Assembly: GCF_026262505.1 (NCBI RefSeq) | Contig: NC_067204.1 | Location: 16,718,165-16,782,164, forward strand | Length of the DNA: 64,000 nucleotides | DNA from: Trichomonas vaginalis G3 | Lineage: Eukaryota; Parabasalia; Trichomonadida; Trichomonadidae | Reading direction: 5' to 3' | Shown: positions 47,311 through 55,668 of the stretch, piece by piece | How positions within the stretch are numbered: position 1 is the stretch's first letter | How the letters are laid out: every line of letters starts with the position of its first letter | Program-made: the position numbers and the translations under genes | The notes under the pieces: generated by a model | The model's input: the letters and a program-made list of their open reading frames with translations, nothing else | Told to the model about the DNA's origin: nothing | The model's database searches: none

Positions 47311-47750
47311 AATGGCTCGATGTTGTCCATTGCTACTGTCAGAAAAAGTACTGCTACTGTCAGTAAAAGTACTGCTACTGTCAGTAAAAGTACTGCTACT
47401 GTCAGTAAAAGTACTGCTACTGTCAGTAAAAGTACTGCTACTGTCAGTAAAAGTACTGCTATTGTCAGTAAAAAGGAAAATTTGAGAGGGTTTTCGACGA
47501 TAAAGTACTGCTACTGTCAGTAAAAGTACTGCTACTGTCAGTAAAAGTACTGCTACTGTCAGTAAAAGTACTGCTACTGTCAGAAAAAGTACTGCTACTG
47601 TCAGTAAAAGTACTGCTACTGTCAGAAAAAGTACTGCTACTGTCAGTAAAAGTACTGCTACTGTCAGTAGCAGTACTGCTAGTAGCAGAGATTTTTATCG
47701 TTGTGGTCCGACGGTTAAGCCACAAACGAATGTCCGACGTCCCACCAAAA
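47311..47750 (+). repeat. 21-nt minisatellite inside a conserved short segment
   Basis: About fifteen units of TACTGCTACTGTCAGTAAAAG (47334-47690), with one interruption. The flanks, ATGGCTCGATGTTGTCCATTG on the left and AATGTCCGACGT then CCACCAAAAAATAT on the right, recur without the array at 48896-48960. There they enclose a hairpin (ATTGTTCTG/CAGAACAAT). The array has therefore expanded within that segment. Confidence 0.75.
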
Positions 47751-47782
47751 AATATTTTTTTATTTTTATTGTAAGAACAGAA

Positions 47783-48445
47783 ATGTCAGTCGAAGCAAAA
47801 ACGTTCACGAACAAATCTAATGGCGAAACATTCACAAAAGGCACTTACAACGGTATTGAAGTCTTACGTAGAGACAAGGATGGTTATATTAACGCAACAA
47901 ATATGTGTCAGCAGTTTAGGAAGGACTTTAGAAGGTTGTTGGAAAATAAGTCCTGGGAAGAGTATTTTGAGGCATTTTGTGAAGAATATACCAACCCGCG
48001 GAAAACAGCGGGTTGCTTTTTATACAAAATTCATGCAGGAATTTCTGATGAAATCAAACAGGTTAGAGGAATGTATGTAGACCCAAGACTTGTAAACTAT
48101 ATAGCAATGTGGGCTTCTCCAAAATATTGTATAGCAGTTGGAAAAATTCTGGACTCCATAGACAAGAAAGTTCATGAGAAATTAGATGAAGAAGAACTTG
48201 AAGATACAGTAGAGAATGCAAAACCTTTGTTCGAAGAAGAAGTTAGAAAAATGCATGAAAAACAAATAGAACATGAACGTGAGATATGTTCTGGTTATAG
48301 AGATTCTCCATACGAACTAGACCAATGGGAACAAGAAGATTTAAAGAGAGAATTTAGAGAATATGAACTCGCTAAGATAGCATTAGAAGCTGCAGAAAAG
48401 AAGTTAAAAGTTTGGGGTCGTTTTGTACAAAAATATTGTGAGTAA
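47783..48445 (+). CDS. KilA-N domain protein, cassette A of Polinton B
   Basis: 220 residues. The first ~44 residues are identical by eye to 10954-11619 of Polinton A, and the last ~80 (DSIDKKVHEKLDEEELEDT...) nearly so. The middle is different (MCQQFRKDFRRLLENKSWEE, then GMYVDPRLVNYIAMWASPKY), although it still follows the KilA-N plan. The leader is TTTTTATTGTAAGAACAGAA. Probably a DNA-binding regulator whose specificity-determining part has been replaced. Confidence 0.8.
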   Translation: MSVEAKTFTNKSNGETFTKGTYNGIEVLRRDKDGYINATNMCQQFRKDFRRLLENKSWEEYFEAFCEEYTNPRKTAGCFLYKIHAGISDEIKQVRGMYVDPRLVNYIAMWASPKYCIAVGKILDSIDKKVHEKLDEEELEDTVENAKPLFEEEVRKMHEKQIEHEREICSGYRDSPYELDQWEQEDLKREFREYELAKIALEAAEKKLKVWGRFVQKYCE

Positions 48446-48482
48446 ATGAACCATTTATTTTTTATTGAATTCAGCAAAAATA

Positions 48483-49015
48483 TATTTTAGGGTAGCATGT
48501 TAGATCTAACACGTTTTCTAACACGTTTTCTAACATCGTAGAAAACTCATGAAAACAATTTATTTTTGACCTAAAGACGCAAAGCGGTGGGACATAGCCC
48601 AAAAAATAAAGTTTATGTTAGAATGTTAGATCTAACACGTTTTCTAACACGTTTTCTAACATCGTAGAAAACTCATGAAAATCATGAAATTTACACCAAA
48701 AATAAAGTTTATGTTAGAATGTTAGATCTAACACGTTTTCTAACACGTTTTCTAACATCGTAGAAAACTCTTGAATTTTCATGAATTTCCTTAAGATAGA
48801 AAAAGTATTGAAAAATAATGTTTATGTTAGAATGTTAGATCTAACATGTTTTCTAACATGTTTTCTAACATGGTCTAAAACTCTTGAAATTTCATGAATG
48901 GCTCGATGTTGTCCATTGTTCTGTTTCAGAACAATGTCCGACGTACCACCAAAAAATATATTTTATGTTAGCATGTTAGATCTAACACGTTTTCTAACCT
49001 CATTTCTAACATCGT
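48483..49015 (+). promoter_or_regulatory. Five forward AGATCT modules in a row
   Basis: Modules at about 48486-48538, 48611-48663, 48706-48760, 48821-48875 and 48961-49013, all of TGTTA/TAACA type (the first with an outer GGGTA). A short tail (AAAACTCATGAAAA or similar) follows each. This is the densest cluster in the window and lies just upstream of gene C; no gene lies within. Confidence 0.75.
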
Positions 49016-49116
49016 AGAAAACTCTCGAAATTCATGAGTTTTGACACTTTCACAAAAAACATAAAAAATAAAGTTAGTTTTTTTAAAAAAATATTTTTTA
49101 TTCTTATTGTAAGAAC

Positions 49117-50031
49117 ATGTTAGCAACAACTTTACCAAACTCGTTAGTCATGAATCCTACGTCAATGTTGGTAGAGATGAAAAGCTTCATTCCTTCTTCA
49201 TATACTTTTGAAACAAAAATCCAGAAGATAAAGCAAGAACTTTTAACAAATAATTTAGACTGTAGTGCGAAAGATGAAACAAATGAACAGTATCTTTATG
49301 AAATGCAGGACATTATTGACCATTTACCTAAACTTCCTGAAATACAACAACAAAAGCTCACTATTCCAGAATTCGATGAAATAGAAGTCAAAGCAACTGA
49401 CTCAGTAGAAATAAAGAAGTTCATACGAAAGGTAAACTATGAGTTTCTAGGATTTCATTGCAACCATAAGGTTATGGACAAAGATTGCGACATGGTATAT
49501 AAGAACATCTCTGACATATATAAATCTGAAGAATTTAAGACCTACGACAACTTTGTTTCGTTAGTTGCTGAATGTGTATGGCAGATAAGAGATAAAGATA
49601 GAAGAGGCAAAGTATGGAACGAACAAATAAGACCCGCTATGTTTGAGTTAAAGAAAACCATTGACGCCTTAGTTGTTTTAGCAGGTAAGGTTTCAGAATA
49701 TAACGCAAAAATGAACCCGCAATGTTCTAAATGTAAAGCAGCAATGAGGAAATATAACTACTCCGTCAAAGAGATAGAACGTATGAGAAACGACTATGCA
49801 GACTTAAAGAAAGAAGCAGAAAAGCCAGCAGAAGATAAAATGGACATGTTAGCATTTCTGAACAAAAACTATCCAACTGCAGAAGATTTCCTTCTATCTG
49901 ATGTCAAGAAGAAGTATAAAGAAACTTTCGGTATCGTTAAAACATTCGATGTACTGACAGAAGAAATAGAAGCTACAAAATTGTTTAGAGTCATGAACCA
50001 TCGCAACATATACCATGTAAAACGCTTGTAA
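49117..50031 (+). CDS. Central gene C of Polinton B, unknown function
   Basis: 304 residues, about 90% identical by eye to 13114-14055 (shared NSLVMNPTSMLVEMKSFIP, HCNHKVMDKDCDMVYKN, QCSKCKAAMRKYNYSVKEIE). Only the first few residues differ clearly. The leader TTCTTATTGTAAGAAC ends directly at the ATG. The midpoint of the element (about 49884) falls in this gene, and module orientation reverses across it, exactly as in Polinton A. Confidence 0.7.
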   Translation: MLATTLPNSLVMNPTSMLVEMKSFIPSSYTFETKIQKIKQELLTNNLDCSAKDETNEQYLYEMQDIIDHLPKLPEIQQQKLTIPEFDEIEVKATDSVEIKKFIRKVNYEFLGFHCNHKVMDKDCDMVYKNISDIYKSEEFKTYDNFVSLVAECVWQIRDKDRRGKVWNEQIRPAMFELKKTIDALVVLAGKVSEYNAKMNPQCSKCKAAMRKYNYSVKEIERMRNDYADLKKEAEKPAEDKMDMLAFLNKNYPTAEDFLLSDVKKKYKETFGIVKTFDVLTEEIEATKLFRVMNHRNIYHVKRL

Positions 50032-50037
50032 ATAGTT

Positions 50038-50092
50038 ATGTTAGAAAACGTGTTAGAAAACATGTTAGATCTAACATGCTAACATAAACATT
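50038..50092 (-). promoter_or_regulatory. AGATCT module (reverse), TAACA type
   Basis: First reverse module of Polinton B, directly after gene C. Confidence 0.7.
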
Positions 50093-50142
50093 ATTTTTAC
50101 TGAATTCCGTATGAAATTTCATGAGTTTTGTGTGTTTTAGGC

Positions 50143-50195
50143 CATGTTAGAAAACGTGTTAGAAAACATGTTAGATCTAACATTCTAACATAAAC
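50143..50195 (-). promoter_or_regulatory. AGATCT module (reverse), TAACA type
   Basis: Second reverse module, same half-sites. Confidence 0.7.
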
Positions 50196-50239
50196 ATTAT
50201 TTTTGCTGAAAAATGACCAAATTTCATGAATTTCCTCAT

Positions 50240-50445
50240 AAGATTGCTACCCTCGAAAAACCGAGGATAGAGATTCCGTATGAAAACAGTGAAGAACAGC
50301 GAGTACGTAAGAAAACGTAGTCGCCAAAACTCTATGAAAATCATGAAGCACAGCGAGACCGACTTCCTTCGGGGTCGCCAAAACTCTATGAAAATCGTGA
50401 AAAATAACAGAGTATTTTGACAACTTCAAACAAGTAGAGTAAATG
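50240..50445 (+). pseudogene. Decayed remnant of cassette D
   Basis: Short stretches match the cassette D gene of Polinton A (for example CCGAGG...AGAGATTCC near 50255-50275, and ATAACAGAGTATTTTGACAA at its very end), with the middle lost or rearranged. It lies in the same place relative to gene C as in Polinton A. Confidence 0.6.
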
Positions 50446-50458
50446 AACCATTTATTTT

Positions 50459-51334
50459 TCAAGCTTGACTTTTTACAATTTGAACTTTGTTTGCGTAGAT
50501 ATGAATTCTGAAAGAAGTATGAGGGTCTTGTATGACTTTGTACTTCTCCCATAGTTCATGTCTGTCAAACTTACCTGCCATGGACTCTTTCATAAGTTCC
50601 ATGAAATCGTCTTCTGACAATCCTGGGAAAAGTATAATGTCAGTAAGTATTCTCTTTACATCCTTACTTAAACTCTTTGCTGTCTGTACACAAATGACAA
50701 CAGAGATGTTGAAGTGTCTGAGCTTCTTAAGAATTCGACACATATCTTGTTCTCTATTCTTTAACAAAGGATGAGAGGCGAAATCATCTAAGATAAGAAG
50801 ACATCTGTGAGGGTAAGTCTTCCAATCGTAAGATTGCAATTTCTTCGAAATGTATTCTATCTCTTTCTGTTTGTTTCTGAAGTGTTTCTTCTCTAATATT
50901 CTCTGCATTTCCTCATTTGGGTCTTTAAACTTCGAATTTATATACTCATTTATAGCATTGTACTTCAAAACTCTTCTTTGGTACTTCTTTATCCAATCTA
51001 ACAACTCAGTATCCTTTATACATACTAACTTAGACTTTTTTATAATATCTTTGAACGAATTGACGGTTTGGTCAAATTGACCAGAAGTACTACAAATAAC
51101 AACTAACTCATAGAATGGGTTCTTCTCATCTAGTTCTTGTTGTTGTGCAGCCATTTTAAGATAAGTGAAAGTCTTACCCGACCCAGGTGGTGCAATTAGA
51201 CCTGTTATACCATTCTGAGCAAATAAGAACTTGTCATGTATAGGCTTTATCTGAGCATTTTCTAACTTCCTCTTGTTCTTGTTTAAAACATTCTCAAATT
51301 TCTTGTCAATGTCAGCAAACTTTTTTTCTAACAT
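50459..51334 (-). CDS. DNA-packaging ATPase (FtsK/HerA type)
   Basis: 291 residues from ATG 51332-51334 (MLEKKFADIDKKF); the longer frame would overlap the divergent gene at 51371. Walker A APPGSGKT is at about residues 48-55 and Walker B LLILDDF at about 183-189, followed by VVICVQT. A region rich in K/N precedes Walker A. Same family and order as the gene at 3725-4612. Packages element DNA into capsids. Confidence 0.87.
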   Translation of the reverse strand: MLEKKFADIDKKFENVLNKNKRKLENAQIKPIHDKFLFAQNGITGLIAPPGSGKTFTYLKMAAQQQELDEKNPFYELVVICSTSGQFDQTVNSFKDIIKKSKLVCIKDTELLDWIKKYQRRVLKYNAINEYINSKFKDPNEEMQRILEKKHFRNKQKEIEYISKKLQSYDWKTYPHRCLLILDDFASHPLLKNREQDMCRILKKLRHFNISVVICVQTAKSLSKDVKRILTDIILFPGLSEDDFMELMKESMAGKFDRHELWEKYKVIQDPHTSFRIHIYANKVQIVKSQA

Positions 51335-51370
51335 ATTTTTAGAAAAATTAAAATTTTTATCTTTTAGAAA

Positions 51371-51826
51371 ATGTCTAGCGATTTCGCTATCTATATTCGA
51401 GACAAACTTTTCGACAGCAAAACATCTGTCGACCATAAAATCTTACATAGTGTAAACAAGAAAGGTGAATTTGTTCTAAAGTTCTGTTTCTGGGAATATG
51501 ACAAGAACCATAAAACATTAGGCAGAGCAGTCTTTAAGTTTGTCAATGACAGACTTGTTGACAGAGATGACGCCTCTTGGAGAGATGAAGTCCAACAAAA
51601 GTTCTTAGAATGCAAAGATGACACATGCGCTGTTCTTGAAGATGAAATAGAAAACAGAATAGAAGAGCTATTAAAGGACAAAGAACTTTTACAGAAATAT
51701 GGTTCTGAGAAGTTTGACATAACTCCACCAGAAAAGAAGAAGAAAGGAAAGAAAGAGAAAAAAGTAGAAGAGAAGAAAGAACCTGAACCAGAGCCAGTTC
51801 CAGAGAAGGTGAGATATGACATGTAA
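51371..51826 (+). CDS. Unknown 151-residue acidic/basic protein
   Basis: Starts MSSDFAIYIRDKLFDSKTSV at 51371. The first ~100 residues look folded; the tail is Lys/Glu/Pro-rich (PEKKKKGKKEKKVEEKKEPE). No family recognised. Divergent from the ATPase with a 36-nt A/T-rich gap. Confidence 0.5.
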   Translation: MSSDFAIYIRDKLFDSKTSVDHKILHSVNKKGEFVLKFCFWEYDKNHKTLGRAVFKFVNDRLVDRDDASWRDEVQQKFLECKDDTCAVLEDEIENRIEELLKDKELLQKYGSEKFDITPPEKKKKGKKEKKVEEKKEPEPEPVPEKVRYDM

Positions 51827-51842
51827 AAATAAAATTTTATTT

Positions 51843-52262
51843 TTAGAACATTTCTGGGTCAATGTCAATGTTCTCTTCCTCTTTAGGAGTAAACACTGGC
51901 TTAGACTCTAAAATCTTTTTACCTAATTTACCTTGAACTTCAACTATCTTAGACTCATAATATTCATAGTCGTCTGCTTTCTTTGGTTCATAAGGTATAA
52001 CAAGTTTGTATGCTTTGCCTTCTTTAAGGTTTGAAAACCTTCTGTCAAAATTTTCTTTGACTGTTAACAAACCTTCTATGTCTAAGTCTTCAAATGTTGC
52101 ACCATTTTTAGTCACAATAGCAAACTTAACTGGTTCGATGTTCCAAACTTTGCTGAATGAAGACTTTTCAAAATGGTAGAAGTAAACATTCAAATATGTG
52201 AATGGGTCTAGTTCTTCTTTAAGTCCTGACATATACTTGTTTACTGAGATGAATTTCGTCAT
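51843..52262 (-). CDS. Candidate ssDNA-binding protein with acidic tail
   Basis: 139 residues from MTKFISVNKYMSGLKEELDP. The body is beta-rich with aromatic and basic residues, and it ends EEENIDIDPEMF, an acidic tail closing with Phe as in many SSB proteins. It lies beside the helicase genes. SSB assignment is inference; compare 15841-16314 of Polinton A. Confidence 0.4.
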   Translation of the reverse strand: MTKFISVNKYMSGLKEELDPFTYLNVYFYHFEKSSFSKVWNIEPVKFAIVTKNGATFEDLDIEGLLTVKENFDRRFSNLKEGKAYKLVIPYEPKKADDYEYYESKIVEVQGKLGKKILESKPVFTPKEEENIDIDPEMF

Positions 52263-52310
52263 CTTTTCTATCGGATAAAAAAATATTTTTTTAAAATTTA
52301 CTCAGAAAAA

Positions 52311-52631
52311 TTATTTCTTTCTATATTTGCCATTCCGAACTTTGAAAAGATGTTTTATACCAGCATAGAATTTTTCTCTAGAGCTTGGTCTTATATCGTT
52401 TTCATAACAATATTTTCTATATTCTTCATATAAAGCCTTTTTTTCATACATTTCATAAGGACAATCTAACCAGAATAGCGCATATCCATTTTCGTTATCT
52501 AGGTCTCTATATGTTTCTTCTGTTTGTAGAATTTCGCTTTCTCTATTTAGTTCTATGTCTATATATTGTGGCTTAAAAAGATGTGGGCAAGAAGGGTCTG
52601 GCGCTATGTAAAAAGTTAATTTTTCTGTCAT
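52311..52631 (-). CDS. Small protein with D5-type C-terminal winged-helix segment
   Basis: 106 residues. The last ~45 residues (LYEEYRKYCYENDIRPSSRE, then FYAGIKHLFKVRNGKYRKK) match the C-terminus of the helicase next to it (LYDSYKQYCQEYGYMAASKR, NVKNLLDVQNGVYTKK). The leader TCTATCGGATAAAAAAATAT is the same as that of 51843-52262. It looks like a detached and duplicated DNA-binding domain of the helicase. Confidence 0.6.
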   Translation of the reverse strand: MTEKLTFYIAPDPSCPHLFKPQYIDIELNRESEILQTEETYRDLDNENGYALFWLDCPYEMYEKKALYEEYRKYCYENDIRPSSREKFYAGIKHLFKVRNGKYRKK

Positions 52632-52669
52632 CTTTTCTATCGGATAAAAAAAATATTTTTTTTTAAAAT

Positions 52670-53904
52670 TTACTCATAAAAATTTTTCTTTGTATATACA
52701 CCATTCTGAACATCTAAAAGATTTTTGACATTTGCCAAGAATGTTCGTTTAGAAGCTGCCATATAACCATATTCTTGACAATATTGTTTATACGAATCGT
52801 ACAATGACCTTTCATCTAAACACTCAAAGTTAGTCTCATCTATAAACAGTTCATATACACTCTTGTTTGCTTCTAACAATGTTTGTCTCTCTTCTGTATG
52901 TGGAATTTGTCTTGGATTGAACTTAGAAATATCTAATGTCATAAAATATGAGAACAAGTGGTTGTAAAAGTCAGATGTCAAACATTCTGACAAAGCGTCA
53001 AAATATTCAGTATCTTGCATATGAGAATCTGACGTTCTGACAACTACATATCTTCTGTCAGAACTTTCTAACTTCATCGGAACAACATTGTTTGAAACCA
53101 TAATGAAATTTGCAACATTTTCACAAACTCTTTGGTCTTTATATTTTCTTTCAACAACTCCAACTTTGTCTGTTATAAGACTCTTCAAAGCATCTGAGTT
53201 CAAAACTTTTGTTGTATCTATACTTTGAAGTTCGTTACATACTATAAGTTTCATATTCTCTATTGAAGAGTTAAACTTGCCACAGATGTTTTCTAAGTTT
53301 GTCATATTCGGGTTCGAATAGCCCTCTAACAGTTTGCATAAGATATCTGTAAAGAAAGTATTCTTACCAGTTCCTTGTTTTCCAATTATAATGAGAGCAG
53401 TTTCATTTTTAGCACTTGGATGTTGTAAGATGTTTGCAAACCAACATAAGATATACTCATAAACCTTTTCGTTTCCATTGCATATAATTTCTTTGACATG
53501 GTCTAACCAAGCTTCTATAATATTTTCTTTCCATTCTACTTGTTCGTATTTATATCCAGTGAAGATAGAATAGAAGTTTGGAGAAGGTGTATAGAACTTT
53601 ATACCTCGAACTGAAAAATCTTCAAGTTTTGACAATAAGATATCCAAGCATCTAACATCTTCATGCCAACTTGTACGACTTTTATTTTCTTAAGTTTCTG
53701 TCTACATTCTTGTTCTGACACTATTGTCGCTCTTGGTTTGTTAAAGACAACATCCCATTCTTTCATGACATAACATTCTGGGGCAGAGTCGACATAAATG
53801 ACTAAACGTTTCAAATTCTCGACTGCTTTGTTATAGTCTCTAAATGGACACATATTTCTGAATGCTTGGAAGTCATAAAAATCTGAAACATCTATTCTGT
53901 ACAT
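52670..53904 (-). pseudogene. Superfamily 3 helicase (D5/primase-helicase type)
   Basis: The helicase core has Walker A GKQGTGKNTFF, Walker B LIVCNELQS, motif C ANFIMVSNN and the arginine finger DRRYVVV, in the correct order. A winged-helix-like C-terminus follows. The N-terminal part of the span has a segment like the D5 N-terminal linker. Such helicases drive replication in virophages, Polinton-like viruses and poxviruses. Here it takes the place of the DNA polymerase of Polinton A. About one break appears in the span, so it is described as a fossil gene. Confidence 0.85.
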
Positions 53905-53934
53905 TTTTATAAAAATAAAAAAAAATATTTTTTT

Positions 53935-54741
53935 TTATTCTTGAGCTATTTGTTGCATTTGTTGTTCTTGAGCTATTTGTTGTTCTTGAGCTATTTGTTG
54001 TTGAAGTTGTTCTTGTAATACAATACTTTCACCAGTTGCATCTTCCAATTCGAAACTTTCTGCCGTCATTGACAAATACATAGGACATAAAAGTTTTACA
54101 GGAACAAAGTTTGCGTCAACTAAGGTTAAGTTTATGTTTGCTAAAGTGTTTGAGTTTACTAAAGCTGAAAACTCTGCATTCGAATGAACAATAGGCAAAC
54201 CAGCAGAGAATGTATTGTTTATACGCATAAGTATCTTTTGGTCATAATAGTTTCTGTCGACATTCGAATAGCACTTTGAACCTAAGTTTGAAACAATATA
54301 TAAAATAGGTGTGCTTAAAGTCAATGGAATAGACATTCCTTGTATGACACCTTTTCCTGTTATAGGAAACTGTTGGTAGTAAAAACCAGATATAAGTTTT
54401 GTATTATAGCTCATATTGTTTATAGTAAACTCAGTCGGACATCCAAACATAATGAAACCTGCTCTAGTTGCAGCACATGTTACACTCGTCCTTAAAGTAT
54501 TAAATAAGTCAACAAAACCTGTTGGTGGTATATCTGAGTAAGTATCTTCAAAGGAGTATTTTTTACCATTCACAACAATAAAATCTTCTGGTGTCAAAAG
54601 AGCAAAACAGGCTTTAGTCGTCATTGTGTTTAAGGTTAGTTTACAATATCGTCCTTGAGGACTTTGTAAGTTTGTTGTTATAGAATTATATGACTCAGGG
54701 TTTTTAGTCGTAATAGTATAAACCATTGTGTCTTCTGCCAT
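53935..54741 (-). CDS. Candidate minor capsid protein, family 1
   Basis: 268 residues, homologue of 5847-6611. The N-terminal YTITTKNPESYNSITTNLQS corresponds to YLQSTDPNEYGTVKLQTNL, and NLTLVDANFVPVKLLCP to the FRLVD motif. Beta-rich body. The C-terminal tail is a Gln/Glu repeat (QQIAQEQQIAQEQQ) from an expanded 18-nt microsatellite. Probably a vertex or surface protein of the particle. Confidence 0.55.
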   Translation of the reverse strand: MAEDTMVYTITTKNPESYNSITTNLQSPQGRYCKLTLNTMTTKACFALLTPEDFIVVNGKKYSFEDTYSDIPPTGFVDLFNTLRTSVTCAATRAGFIMFGCPTEFTINNMSYNTKLISGFYYQQFPITGKGVIQGMSIPLTLSTPILYIVSNLGSKCYSNVDRNYYDQKILMRINNTFSAGLPIVHSNAEFSALVNSNTLANINLTLVDANFVPVKLLCPMYLSMTAESFELEDATGESIVLQEQLQQQIAQEQQIAQEQQMQQIAQE

Positions 54742-54745
54742 TTAC

Positions 54746-55225
54746 TTAGCAAATAAATTTTAATGAAATGTTGTGGTCGTCAAATATTTTTATGACGTCT
54801 GGGAAACTATACTTTAAGTTCAACGTTTCACCTCCTTTCATAACGTATATCTTGTCAATGACATTATATGAAACACCACAGCAACTAACGTCGGGTTCTA
54901 TTTCTTTGATGTTTATATCGTCTGCCTCTGTCAAAAGTTTCAATAGTTCTTTCAAAACTTCATGAGGTGCGATGACATATGAGTTCACTTTTACAGGGTT
55001 GTGTTCGACCAAGTTTAACATTATACCTAAAGCTTGACAAATCTTCTCCTGAGTTTTAAGCTTATCTTTAAGTTGCATGTAGTCGTTTCGAATATCTGCA
55101 ACAGAACTCAAGTCTCTGCTAACTTCAGGGTATGTTGGTTGTTCTTTTACAGGAACAATTGTTATACCATCTTCGTCTTCGTATGGTTTCCCCACTTCAA
55201 CATCTCTTTCTTTGACATTGACCAA
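54746..55225 (-). CDS. Conserved Polinton protein with CCG motif
   Basis: 159 residues in this frame, homologue of 5036-5650. Shares the CCG motif (EPDVSCCGVSYNVIDK) and the final beta strands. The N-terminal part is a coiled-coil-like helix (MQLKDKLKTQEKICQALG). Four bases before the next gene's start. Role unknown; conserved between the elements. Confidence 0.5.
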   Translation of the reverse strand: MVNVKERDVEVGKPYEDEDGITIVPVKEQPTYPEVSRDLSSVADIRNDYMQLKDKLKTQEKICQALGIMLNLVEHNPVKVNSYVIAPHEVLKELLKLLTEADDINIKEIEPDVSCCGVSYNVIDKIYVMKGGETLNLKYSFPDVIKIFDDHNISLKFIC

Positions 55226-55347
55226 ACAACACTTTGACTGTTTGTTTGAGTTGGTGAATTTAACTTCACATCTGCCACTGCCATTAAACCTTTTGAAACA
55301 CTTACGCTTTTATTTTTCGGAAATGACATTTTACTACAAATAAAAAG

Positions 55348-55668
55348 ATGGACGTATTCGGATATCTCTTCGAATTGAAGCAAAACAAGGTTTATACTCA
55401 CAAGCAATACAAATACATTGACAGAATAGTTCTTTACACAAACAATGGAAAATGTTATAGAATAGCAGTTTTTGCTGAACCAAAATATTTTCATAAAGCA
55501 AAGAAAGTTGGTATAACTGAAATGGTGAAAGTTCTTGAAGCAGACAAAAATATAACTTCAAAACTTACAGATATTTCTAAAGGTAAGTTTATAATACAAT
55601 ATTATGTCAAAACTGGCGTACTGTCAATATTTGACGGAGAGAAGTCAGTTCAAGAACAACCTTACTGA
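55348..55668 (+). CDS. Unknown 106-residue protein
   Basis: Begins MDVFGYLFELKQNKVYTHKQ; mixed alpha/beta with many aromatic residues (YIDRIVLYTNNGKCYRIAVF). I recognise no family. Convergent with the capsid gene, overlapping it by a few bases. Confidence 0.45.
   Translation: MDVFGYLFELKQNKVYTHKQYKYIDRIVLYTNNGKCYRIAVFAEPKYFHKAKKVGITEMVKVLEADKNITSKLTDISKGKFIIQYYVKTGVLSIFDGEKSVQEQPY

Noticed and set aside
47320-47725. Ser/Thr-rich reading frames
   Set aside because: Produced by the 21-nt minisatellite in both strands.
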